NCBI GenBank assembly: GCA_012036325.1
Contig: JAAUPC010000229.1
Coordinates: forward strand, 1-6,015
From: Paracoccaceae bacterium
Lineage (GTDB): Bacteria > Pseudomonadota > Alphaproteobacteria > Rhodobacterales > Rhodobacteraceae
DNA: 6,015 nucleotides
Direction of reading: 5' to 3'
Shown here: positions 1 through 6,015 of the stretch, one piece after another
Position numbering within the stretch: position 1 is the first letter of the stretch
Layout of the letters: the number at the start of each line of letters is the position of its first letter
Made by a program: the position numbers and the translations under genes
Notes under the pieces: generated by a model
The model's input: the letters and a program-made list of their open reading frames with translations, nothing else
Database searches by the model: none
What the model was told of the DNA's origin: nothing

Positions 1-1219
1 GCCCCCATGCGGGCGCGCAAGGCGGGATCGGTGGCCAGCGTCTCCAGGGCCCGCGCCATGGCCCTGACATCGATGCGTGTCAGGGCCGACATCTGCGACA
101 GGTACTGAAGATAGCTGTCGGTCCCCCCAAGATAACGCATGCTGATATAGGTCGCCTCGCCCCCGCGCGCATTTCGGTCGGGATGCGAAAGCCGACATCG
201 GGTGTGACGGTGTCGCGCATCCCGTCCCAGTCCGACACGATGACGGGCAGACCCGCGGCCATCGCCTCAACCGGGGCAAGGCCAAAGGTTTCCTGCAGGT
301 TGTCGATCGGGAAAACGAAGATGTCGCTGCCGGACAGCGTGGCCTTGCGTTCGGCGGCCACGGCGCCATCCAGCTGGTGATAGCCGACTGAGGGCATCAG
401 CTGCCGCGCGCCTTCGGCGAAAATGGGGACCCAAGTCGGATCACGGAAGACGCCGCAGAGGACAAGGTGGAACCGCCCGCCCTTTGCCGCAAGGGCCGGG
501 GCGGCGGCCTCAAGCGCCAGGAACAGCGGGAAGGGGTCAAACTTTTCATCCGGGGTCAGCCGGGCGATGCATGAGACGGCAATGTCCGCCGGTCCGATCC
601 CAAGCCGGTCGCGCAAGGCCTGGCCCGCCGCAGGATCCCGCGCGAAGTCAGCGGCGTGCACGCCCAAGGGGATGACAGGCAACAGGGGCCGCGCTGGCAG
701 CACCGCCCCGGCAAAGCGGGTGGCGAGATGATCTTCGGCCAGTTCCATCAGCCGGGTCATCGACTGCTGCACCGCATGCGAGGTGCAGATCAGCGCGTCC
801 CAGGGCATTTGCGGTGCTACGCGCATGTCGAAGACCGCCTGCATCACGGCCTTGGTTGCGGTGGTATGGGTGATCCCGCAATAGGCCCAGGCTGCCGCGC
901 CGAACGGGGCACGGCGGAAGAATTCCTGCTGCGGCGGGGGCGCGGGGTAATAGACGACGTCCATCGGCGCAAGCTCAGCCGGTGCATCGAGCCGGACTGC
1001 GCGCAAGGGCCGGGTGACCCCATTGGTGCGGGCCAGGCTGGCAAAGGCTGCATGATCCGCTGTCCGGTGGGCGAGGCTGACGAACTCATCACCCTGCGCA
1101 TGGGCAAAGAACCCGCGCAGAAAGCTTTCTCCCGCCACGCGGCGGCCGTTCAAGCCCTTTGCCGGGTCATACCCGTCGGCGGTGAACCAGATCGCGGCAT
1201 TGGCGCTGAGGTCGGTCAT
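1..1219 (-). CDS. GT4-type glycosyltransferase, frameshifted, 3' end beyond window
   Basis: Retaining-type glycosyltransferase that would move a sugar from a nucleotide-sugar donor to a cytoplasmic acceptor, probably in surface polysaccharide synthesis (inferred from its methyltransferase partner). Numbered from ATG 1219, the C-terminal GT-B half shows a donor-site segment around 'ARLTPDEKFDP' (about residues 219-229) and the E-x7-E signature in 'ETFGLAPVEAMAAGLPVIV' (E310 and E318), followed by 'SDWDG'. I chose ATG 1219 because its A is shared with the methyltransferase stop (TGATG, translational coupling); an upstream in-frame GTG at 1270 has no visible ribosome site. The frame breaks after about residue 352 at the C run 160-164. 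As read, it ends in a nonsense tail with a stop near 80. Adding one base restores 'EATYISMRYLGGTDSYLQYL' and continues open through 'ATDPALRARMG' to the window edge, as expected for this family. No exact substrate can be assigned. Confidence 0.85.
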
Positions 1220-2027
1220 CAGGTCCGCCGCATCCAAAGCCAGGGCGTCGGGCCAGCGCGCCATTCCCACAGAAGGAGAAGGCGGTCGAGGTCGGACAGG
1301 CCTTCCGTCCAGGCGGGCAGAAGATCGGGCAGAAGCTGGCGGTCGATCCGGGTGATACTGTGGGTCGCGGCAAAGCGCTCGGTCAGGCGGGACAGAAGGC
1401 CCGGGGCCTCTGCCTCATGCACTTCGACCAGAATGTCGGCCTGCAGCAGCGCCGGGGCTTTTGCAGGGTCAAGCAATGCGTCCTCAGCCCCTTCGATGTC
1501 ACACAGGACCAGCGTGGGGGCCGCAGCGCAGATGGCAAGGTCGGCATGGCTGACCTCAGCCCCGACCAGCACCCGGTCAGCCACGCCGTTTTCCGCTGCC
1601 AGCCGCGCGCAGCGGTCGCGCGCCACGGGTTGGTGTCGCGGGCGTGGATCACGCTTCCCGGCATCCGGCGGGCAAGACCCACGGCGTAATAGCCTTCGGC
1701 ACAGCCGATATCGAGGATCTGGGGATAGGCGCGGGCGATGATCGCCTCAATCACTGGGTGCAGGCTGGCCTCATAGACCCCAAGAAGGCGGGGCGCACGG
1801 CCACCATCGGCGCTTTCAACGCTGTAGGACATGCCGACGAAGGGGCCGGCCTGCACAGTCGCCCCCATCCGGTGGGTCTGGGTATTGGCCAAAACCTGCG
1901 ACCGCCATTTCGCCAGATGTCGCAACTGCCGCTCCAGCCGCTGGGGATTGGGAGGCGTGGCGGCGAGGCGGACCAACTCACGCTCGGCGGCGAGTGTGAG
2001 GGCGGAGGGGGCTGGCGCTGTGGTCAT
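1219..2027 (-). CDS. SAM-dependent methyltransferase, FkbM-like, frameshifted
   Basis: Probable class I SAM-dependent methyltransferase, likely O-methylating a sugar or glycan because it is coupled to a glycosyltransferase (inference). The SAM-binding motif I is 'ILDIGCAEGYYAVG' (about residues 104-117). In the reconstructed frame, 'LVLCDIEGAED' (about 173-183) and 'DILVEVHE' (about 198-205) match the FkbM-like pattern, and the C-terminus 'LLLLWEWRAGPTPWLWM' looks natural. The first frame runs from ATG 2027 to 'HARDTNP' near 1628 and then turns to nonsense. The second begins at 'ARDRCARLAAENG' and ends at the stop 1221-1219. One missing base at about 1624-1629, at the run GGG (CCC on the coding strand), joins them into about 269 residues. 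No clear Shine-Dalgarno precedes ATG 2027. An out-of-frame ATG at 2065 reads only a short peptide, so the exact start is uncertain. It lies 72 nt after sitD. Confidence 0.8.
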
Positions 2028-2080
2028 GGCATCAAGGTCGCTTGGCCCTTCTGGTCCTGTGCCATGGTTAGGGCGGCGCG

Positions 2081-2097
2081 GGCCTTGCGTAAAGGCC
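2081..2097 (-). other. small hairpin just after sitD stop
   Basis: Right after the sitD stop codon the transcript can form a perfect 6-bp stem, GGCCTT/AAGGCC, around the 5-nt loop TACGC. No U-tract follows, so it is not a standard intrinsic terminator. It could protect the 3' end of the sit mRNA or reduce read-through into the methyltransferase gene. The stem is short enough to be chance in GC-rich DNA. Confidence 0.3.
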
Positions 2098-2099
2098 GA

Positions 2100-2921
2100 T
2101 CAGGCGCGGGCGATGCGCCAGCGGTGGCGCAGCAGGGTTGCAAGGAAGAGGCCGGTGAGGACAAGGATGATCGTCGGCGCGGGGGCCGAGTCGAGGTAGA
2201 AGCTGGCCCAGACCCCGGCCAGCATCGCGGCAAGGGTTACAGACGTGGCCACCAGCAGCATCGCGCCAAACCGTCGGGTCACCAGAAAGGCGATGGCCCC
2301 CGGGGCAATCAGCAGACCGATGGCCAGGATCAGCCCGACCGACGACAGCGTGGCGACGATGGTCAGTGACAGGATGGTCAAAAGCCCGTAATGCAGCGCC
2401 TCGACCTGAAGGCCCGACACCTTTGCCTGCACCGGGTCAAAGGCATGCAGCATAAGATCGCGCCATTTGAACGTCAGAAGGGCGGTCACCGGCAGGGCAA
2501 TGCTGGCGGCGGTGACAAGATCCCCCTGCCCCACGCCCAGCATATTGCCAAAGAGGATATGCTCCAGATGAAATTCCGACGGGAAAGCGGTGTTGAGCAC
2601 GATCCCCAGGGCGAACATCCCGGAAAAGACCACGCCCATCAACGTGTCACGCTTGACTCGGCTGTTGGCGGCAAGAAACCCGGTCAGAAGCGATGAACCC
2701 AGCCCCGCGGCAAAGGCCCCGAGGAGAAGCGGCAGCCCGGCCAGATGGGCCAGCACAATTCCGGGCAGGACGGCATGGCTGACAGCATCGCCCATCAGCG
2801 CCCAACCCTTCAGGACCAGAAAGCAGGACAAAAGCGCACAAGGCGGGGCCACGATCAGGACGATCCAGAACGCCTTTTGCATGAACGGGAACTGGAATGG
2901 CAGGAGGAGGGTCTCCATCAT
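2100..2921 (-). CDS. sitD: Mn/Fe ABC transporter permease SitD
   Basis: Second inner-membrane permease of the metal importer, of the ABC-3 (ZnuB/SitD/MntB) family; with SitC it would form the channel for Mn2+/Fe2+. The 273 residues form about eight hydrophobic segments (roughly 18-37, 49-84 as two, 94-112, 134-152, 180-213 as two, 219-241, 249-264). Family motifs are 'LKGWALMGDAVSHAVLPG' at 37-54, 'SSVGLILAIGLLIAPGAIAF' at 193-212 and 'FKWRDLM' at 151-157. Length is normal and the frame is intact. The start ATG overlaps the sitC stop as ATGA (4 bp), indicating coupled translation, with a purine-rich GGGGGAGAGAGG upstream. A second ATG follows immediately, so the start may be one codon later. 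The N-terminal 'LLLPFQFPFMQKAFW' is typical of SitD. It is last of the four sit genes. Confidence 0.92.
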   Translation of the reverse strand: MMETLLLPFQFPFMQKAFWIVLIVAPPCALLSCFLVLKGWALMGDAVSHAVLPGIVLAHLAGLPLLLGAFAAGLGSSLLTGFLAANSRVKRDTLMGVVFSGMFALGIVLNTAFPSEFHLEHILFGNMLGVGQGDLVTAASIALPVTALLTFKWRDLMLHAFDPVQAKVSGLQVEALHYGLLTILSLTIVATLSSVGLILAIGLLIAPGAIAFLVTRRFGAMLLVATSVTLAAMLAGVWASFYLDSAPAPTIILVLTGLFLATLLRHRWRIARA

Positions 2922-3751
2922 GCCTCTCTCCCCCGGCGACGGTTGGCAAGGACACCGTGTTTCGGCGCGAAGAGGAAGGCAAGGGCGAAGGCAAGCGTCT
3001 GCAACAGGACGATCACCCCGCCGGTGGCCCCGTCGAGAAAGTAGCTGAGATAGGCCCCGACAAAGCCCGACCCGGCCCCGATCGCGGCAGACAGGGTCAG
3101 AAGGCGGGGGAAACGGTCGGTCAGCAGATAGGCCGTGGCGCCGGGGGTCACGACCATGGCGACCACTAGAAACGCCCCCACCGTCTGCATCGCTGCCACG
3201 GTCGAGGCGGACAGAAGCGTGAAGAACACCACCTTCAGCAGGTCAGGCCTGAGACCAATGGCGCGGGCATGCGCCTCATCAAAGAAGGTCACCATGAGGT
3301 CTTTCCAGAGGAAAAGAAGGACCAAAGCCGACACTCCGCCGATCAGCAAGAGCTGCAGCGTGTCTCCAGGCGAGATGGCGAGGATATTGCCCATGGTGAT
3401 CGACTGCAGGCTGACCGAGGTCGGAAAGATCGAGATCAGGAAGAGGCCAAGGCCAAAGAAGGCGGTGAAGATCAGGCCAATGACGGTATCGGTCTTGAGG
3501 CCGCTGCGGGACGACAGAAACAGCATCGCCCCCGCCGCAAGGCCGCCAGACAGAAATGCGCCAAGTGCGAAAGGCAGACCAAGGATATAGGCCCCCGCCA
3601 CGCCCGGCACGACGGAATGCGACAGCGCGTCGCCGATCAGGGACCAGCCTTTCAGCATGAGGTAGGCCGACAGGAACCCGCACACCCCACCGACCAGGGC
3701 CGAGACCCACATGGCATTGGTCATGTAGCTGTAGGCGAAGGGCTCAAACAT
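2918..3751 (-). CDS. sitC: Mn/Fe ABC transporter permease SitC
   Basis: First inner-membrane permease of the metal importer (ABC-3 family), pairing with SitD and contacted by the SitB ATPase. From ATG 3751 it is 277 residues, with about eight membrane segments. Motifs include 'LKGWSLIGDALSHSVVPG' (33-50), 'LWKDLMVTFFDEAHARAIGL' (148-167) and 'VGAFLVVAMVVTPGATAYLL' (191-210), and it ends in a basic cytoplasmic tail 'APKHGVLANRRRGREA'. The frame stays open 26 codons further upstream to 3829, but that part is translated palindromic repeat DNA ('LPPLWGRDGVGG') and is not credible protein, so ATG 3751 ('MFEPFAYSYM') is preferred. Only a weak ribosome site (AGAAAG, somewhat far) precedes it. Unlike the other sit junctions, it is 171 nt from the gene before it (sitB). 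The frame is intact. Confidence 0.92.
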   Translation of the reverse strand: MFEPFAYSYMTNAMWVSALVGGVCGFLSAYLMLKGWSLIGDALSHSVVPGVAGAYILGLPFALGAFLSGGLAAGAMLFLSSRSGLKTDTVIGLIFTAFFGLGLFLISIFPTSVSLQSITMGNILAISPGDTLQLLLIGGVSALVLLFLWKDLMVTFFDEAHARAIGLRPDLLKVVFFTLLSASTVAAMQTVGAFLVVAMVVTPGATAYLLTDRFPRLLTLSAAIGAGSGFVGAYLSYFLDGATGGVIVLLQTLAFALAFLFAPKHGVLANRRRGREA

Positions 3752-3772
3752 CGCCCGATACTTTCTGGCGCC

Positions 3773-3820
3773 GTGCCCCCCCACCCCATCCCTCCCCCAC
3801 AACGGGGGGAGGGAGGTGCC
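3773..3820. repeat. GC-rich palindromic repeat, copy 1
   Basis: This copy contains a perfect 9-bp stem, CCCTCCCCC (3790-3798) with GGGGGAGGG (3805-3813), around the loop ACAACG, preceded by a GTGCCCCCCC-ACCCC arm. It is an inverted near-copy of 3858-3901, differing mainly in homopolymer lengths. The style matches small GC-rich palindromes scattered between genes in many alphaproteobacteria; membership of a named family was not tested. It lies in the leader just upstream of sitC. Confidence 0.75.
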
Positions 3821-3857
3821 TTGTGCCATCCGTTGCGAAATGTCGGCGGATCAGGGC

Positions 3858-3901
3858 GCCGCCCCTCCCCCTTGTGGTGAGGGGATGGGGGTGGGGGGCA
3901 C
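3858..3901. repeat. GC-rich palindromic repeat, copy 2 (inverted)
   Basis: Read on the minus strand this gives GTGCCCCCCACCCCCATC, then CCCTCACCACAAGGGGGAGG, which aligns almost fully with copy 1 on the plus strand. It has its own stem, CCCCTC (3862-3867) with GAGGGG (3879-3884). The two copies face each other across a 37-nt spacer (3821-3857), so the sitB-sitC mRNA could form one long hairpin or two local ones. It ends about 20 nt after the sitB stop. I see no gene in 3752-3922. Confidence 0.75.
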
Positions 3902-3922
3902 TTGAAAACGGGAGGACGGCCT

Positions 3923-4821
3923 TCACTTGTCGCCCTTCCGGCCATATTGCACGAAGGGGCGTTCGTCATCGGTGATGATGCGCACCTCTCGGGTGTCTTC
4001 GTCGTCGTGCAGGTCCGCGCCGCCTAGGGTGAAGTGGCGCAGGCTGCCCCCGAACGCGCGTTCCAGATTGTCGCGGGTGAAGATCGTGTCGGTGGGCCCG
4101 TGGGCCAAGACGGTGCCCTTTACAAGGATCGTGCGGTCACAGAATTCCGGGACCGAGCCGAGGTTGTGGGTCGAGACCAGCATGACATGCCCTTCGTCCC
4201 GCAGGCTGCGCAGAAGCGCCACGATCTGTTCTTCGGTGGTCACGTCGACGCCGGTAAAGGGCTCGTCCAAGAGGATGATCTTGCCTTCTTGCGCCAGGGC
4301 GCGGGCGAGGAAGACGCGTTTCTTTTGTCCGCCGGACAGCTCGCCAATCTGCCGGTGGCGCAGGTCGGTCAGGCCAAGGCGGGCCAAAGCCTCATCGACC
4401 TTGGCGCGGTCGGTGGCAGAGGGGCGGCGGAGGAACCCCATATGGCCATAGCGGCCCATCATCACCACGTCTTCGACCAGAACGGGGAAGGACCAGTCTA
4501 CCTCTTCAGCCTGGGGGACGTAAGCGACAAGGTTCTGGCGCAAAGCGTCGCGGACCGGCAGGCCCAACAGTCGGATGCGGCCCTTCGACAGGGGCAGAAA
4601 CCCCATGATCGCCTTGAAAAGCGTGGATTTGCCGGCGCCATTGACGCCGACAAGCGCGGTGATCGTGCCCTTAGGGATGGCAAAGCTTGAATCGCGCAGC
4701 GCGGTCACGCCGGTGCGGTAGGTGACGGTCACCCCATCGGCAAGGATGCCCTCACCGCCTGCCCCGGCCCAGCCGTGAACATTGGCGCTGCCGTACTGTC
4801 GATCACCGCCGCTCCGCGCAT
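3923..4821 (-). CDS. sitB: Mn/Fe ABC transporter ATPase SitB (N-terminus probably frameshifted)
   Basis: ATP-binding subunit that would drive metal import through SitC/SitD on the cytoplasmic face. In the reconstructed 299-residue numbering: Walker A 'GVNGAGKST' 59-67, Q-loop Q104 in 'YVPQAEEVDW', ABC signature 'LSGGQKKRVFLARAL' from 162, Walker B 'IILLDEP' 182-188 and H-loop H219 in 'STHNLG'. All key residues are present. The main frame is open back to a TTG at 4834 overlapping the sitA stop, but that reading starts with an odd, Arg-rich stretch. ATG 4821, in another frame, lies 9 nt after the sitA stop, follows a good GAGGGGGCGGA ribosome site and reads 'MRGAAVIDSTAAPMFTAGPG'. Adding one base to the C run 4762-4765 joins it to 'GGEGILADGVTVTYRTG'. 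I prefer this start; if no base is missing, the gene starts at TTG 4834. The C-terminal tail after the ATPase core is acidic ('DLHDDEDTRE'). Confidence 0.9.
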
Positions 4822-4830
4822 TCCGCCCCC

Positions 4831-5747
4831 TCAATTCGCCGCCTGGGTCAGACCCTTGGCGATGGTGTCCGTCGTCACCCGCAGAAGGTCAAGATAGGTC
4901 GGGACCGGCCCGTCTGCGGCCGAAAGGCTGTCAACGTAGAGGATGCCTCCGAACGCCGCGCCGGTTTCGCGGGCGACCTGTTCGGCGGGGTCGGAGGAAA
5001 CGGTGCTTTCGCAGAAGACGGCCGGAATGTTCCGCTCGCGCACCCCGTCATCACCGCCTGCACCTGACGTGGGGTTCCTTGGGCTTCGGCGTTGATCGGC
5101 CAGAGGTAAAGCTCTTGCAAGCCAAGGTCGCGGGCGAGGTAGCTGAAGGCGCCTTCGCAGGACACAAGCCAGCGGCTTTCCTCGGGCAAAGCGGCGATCC
5201 GGTCCTTCAGGGGGCCGAGGGCGGCGGTGAGTTCCGCCTTGTAAGCTTCGGCATTGGCGGCATAGGTCGCGGCATTGTCGGGGTCGACCGAAGACAGCGC
5301 GGCGGCGATGTTGTCGACATAGATGAGCGCAGGGCCAAGGCCCATCCAGGCATGGGGGTTCGGCTTGCCTTGATAGCTGCCGCTGCCGATCGGGATCGGT
5401 TCCACCCCATCAGAAAGCGTGGCCGAGGGCACGTCGCCGAGGTTTGTGAGGAACTGCTCGAACCAGACTTCAAGGTTCATGCCATTCCACAGGATCAGGT
5501 CTGCGTCCGCCGCCGCGACAATGTCTTGCGGGGTGGGTTCGTAGCCATGAATTTCGGCCCCCGGCTTGGTGACCGACACCACATCAACCCCGTCTCCGGC
5601 CACGTTGCGGGCCATGTCGGCAATGACCGTGAAGGTGGTGACAACCTTCAGACGGTCCTGGGCAAAGGCGGCCAGCGGTGTGAGGGATAGTCCAAGCGTC
5701 AAGATCGAAGCGGCAGTGAGGGCAAGGGCACGACGGGTCAAAGGCAT
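4831..5747 (-). CDS. sitA: Mn/Fe ABC transporter periplasmic binding protein SitA, frameshifted
   Basis: Periplasmic metal-binding lipocalin-unrelated cluster A-I (ZnuA-like/SitA) protein that would deliver Mn2+ and/or Fe2+ to SitC/SitD. A Sec signal peptide is clear: 'MPLTRR', a hydrophobic core, and probable cleavage after AFA at residue 29. There is no lipobox cysteine, so it should be soluble. Expected ligands are H67 ('EIHGYEPTPQD'), H132 ('NPHAWMG'), E198 ('SCEGAFSYLARD') and, in the second frame, D273 ('GGILYVDSLS'). The frame from ATG 5747 is correct to 'QVQAVMTG' (residue 235), then becomes nonsense at the C run 5043-5046. Adding one base there continues with 'VRERNIPAVFCESTVSSDP' and ends '...KGLTQAAN' at the stop 4833-4831, giving 305 residues, the usual family length. 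As written, the product would lose the fourth ligand. Strong AAAGGAGG lies 7 nt before the start. First gene of the operon. Confidence 0.92.
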
Positions 5748-5754
5748 GAGGGGT

Positions 5755-5762
5755 CCTCCTTT
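5755..5762 (-). promoter_or_regulatory. strong Shine-Dalgarno of sitA
   Basis: AAAGGAGG on the minus strand, 7 nt before ATG 5747, is a near-perfect anti-16S match and fixes the sitA start. Confidence 0.85.
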
Positions 5763-5788
5763 CAGAGTAACTAGAATGAGCCAAGGTG

Positions 5789-5817
5789 ATTAGAATGTAA
5801 ATGAGAACTATTTGCAA
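5789..5817 (-). promoter_or_regulatory. predicted sigma70-type promoter of sitABCD
   Basis: On the minus strand a -35 box TTGCAA (5817-5812) is separated by exactly 17 nt from a -10 box TCTAAT (5794-5789), matching the consensus at 4/6 and 5/6. Transcription would start near 5782, leaving a leader of about 35 nt before sitA. The region is distinctly AT-richer than the surrounding DNA. Confidence 0.6.
5796..5816. promoter_or_regulatory. putative Mur/Fur-type operator
   Basis: An interrupted palindrome has arms TGTAAAT (5796-5802) and ATTTGCA (5810-5816), separated by GAGAACT; the arms differ at one position. It lies in the spacer and overlaps the -35 box, so a bound protein would block RNA polymerase. 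Fur-family Mur (or MntR) repressors control sit genes in alphaproteobacteria, and AT-rich TGCAAAT-type sites fit that (inference). Overlapping it is a direct repeat of TGCAAG (5813-5818 and 5821-5826), possibly a second half-site. No regulator gene is in view. Confidence 0.5.
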
Positions 5818-5831
5818 GTATGCAAGCCCCG

Positions 5832-5843
5832 AAAACCGGTTTT
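5832..5843. promoter_or_regulatory. perfect 12-bp palindrome upstream of the sitA promoter
   Basis: AAAACCGGTTTT is a perfect dyad without a spacer, about 15 bp upstream of the predicted -35 box and 23 bp after the preceding gene's stop. The AT-rich stem with only CCGG as loop makes a poor terminator. It could be a dimeric protein site or chance. Confidence 0.25.
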
Positions 5844-5866
5844 TCTTCTGTGGTCAGCACAAAGTG

Positions 5867-6015
5867 TCAGCGGGTCAGGTCTGCCATGACAAGCGCCGCC
5901 CGTGCCGGATCGCCCTGCTCGATCGCCTGGATCAGCGCGTCATACGCCCTGCGCCTGCAGGTCGGCGAGGCCCGCTTCCGGGGCCTGCCGATCCTCGGAC
6001 AACCGGGCCAGCACA
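5867..6015 (-). CDS. C-terminal fragment, possible FCD-domain (GntR family) regulator, frameshifted
   Basis: Only the last 50 or so codons are in the window; the gene starts beyond the right edge. The end reads 'AYDALIQAIEQGDPARAALV' followed by 'MADLTR' and a stop at 5869-5867. This helical pattern, with an 'AI..GD...A' core, resembles the last helix of FCD-type GntR regulators, but the piece is too short for a firm call. The upstream part reads naturally in a different frame ('VLARLSEDRQAPEAGLADLQ') and would stop just after 'AQGV'. Joining them needs one base fewer at GGG 5949-5947 (or two more), giving '...DLQAQAYDALIQ'. It is in tandem with sitA but separated by 119 nt containing sitA's own promoter, so probably not in the same unit. 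Confidence 0.4.
   Translation of the reverse strand, partial: CWPGCPRIGRPRKRASPTCRRRAYDALIQAIEQGDPARAALVMADLTR

Noticed and set aside
656..1741. Long plus-strand open frame of 361 codons across the glycosyltransferase and methyltransferase region
   Set aside because: It is antisense to two recognisable genes, is rich in Arg/Gly/His with no motif, and spans their overlap; long antisense frames are common in high-GC DNA.
2081..2097. Intrinsic terminator after sitD
   Set aside because: The stem is short and no U-tract follows it on the transcribed strand.
1644..2369. Plus-strand open frame of 241 codons running from the methyltransferase into sitD
   Set aside because: Low-complexity composition (Gly, Arg, Gln, Asp) with no domain, antisense to well-supported genes.
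3721..3969. Minus-strand short proteins across the sitB-sitC gap ('PSPHHKGEG' type)
   Set aside because: They are translations of the palindromic repeat DNA, a frequent source of false small genes.
160..5046. Phase variation or programmed frameshifting at the G/C runs
   Set aside because: The runs are only 3-5 bases, no slippery heptamer with a downstream structure is evident, and they occur in unrelated housekeeping-type genes with the same one-base deficit.
4782..5690. Plus-strand open frame of 302 codons opposite sitA and the start of sitB
   Set aside because: Antisense to sitA, whose signal peptide and metal ligands are clear; composition is typical of a shadow frame.
5867..6015. Right-edge gene as the Fur/Mur regulator of the sit operon
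   Set aside because: The C-terminus shows none of the His/Cys-rich features of Fur-family proteins; the visible helix fits an FCD-type end better.

Overview
The window is high-GC DNA whose codon choice and protein content suggest an alphaproteobacterium, most likely in the Rhodobacter/Paracoccus group (inferred from sequence style, not from a marker gene). Every supported gene is on the minus strand, so transcription runs from the right end to the left.

Right to left: (1) 6015-5867 holds the C-terminal end of an unidentified protein, possibly an FCD-type (GntR family) regulator, with an apparent frameshift. (2) 5866-5748 is a 119-nt regulatory region with a good sigma70-type promoter, an interrupted palindrome across its spacer and -35 box that looks like a Mur/Fur-type operator, and a strong Shine-Dalgarno. 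(3) 5747-2100 is a complete four-gene ABC importer for manganese and/or iron in the order sitA (periplasmic binding protein), sitB (ATPase), sitC and sitD (permeases). (4) A 171-nt gap between sitB and sitC carries two inverted copies of a GC-rich palindromic repeat. (5) After a 72-nt gap with a small hairpin come a SAM-dependent, FkbM-like methyltransferase (2027-1219) and a GT4-type glycosyltransferase (1219 to the left edge). They are joined by a TGATG stop/start overlap and probably belong to surface polysaccharide synthesis.

How the genes work together: SitA would capture Mn2+/Fe2+ in the periplasm and pass it to the SitC/SitD membrane channel, with SitB supplying ATP. The operator position implies repression when metal is plentiful. 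The methyltransferase/glycosyltransferase pair is a separate functional unit that may share read-through transcription.

The most important caveat is that four of the six main genes (glycosyltransferase, methyltransferase, sitA and probably the sitB N-terminus) each need one extra base, at or next to a short G/C run, to give a family-typical protein. The right-edge fragment has a shift of the opposite sign. This looks like homopolymer sequencing or assembly error, not gene decay. I found no RNA gene, CRISPR array, insertion sequence or convincing new system.
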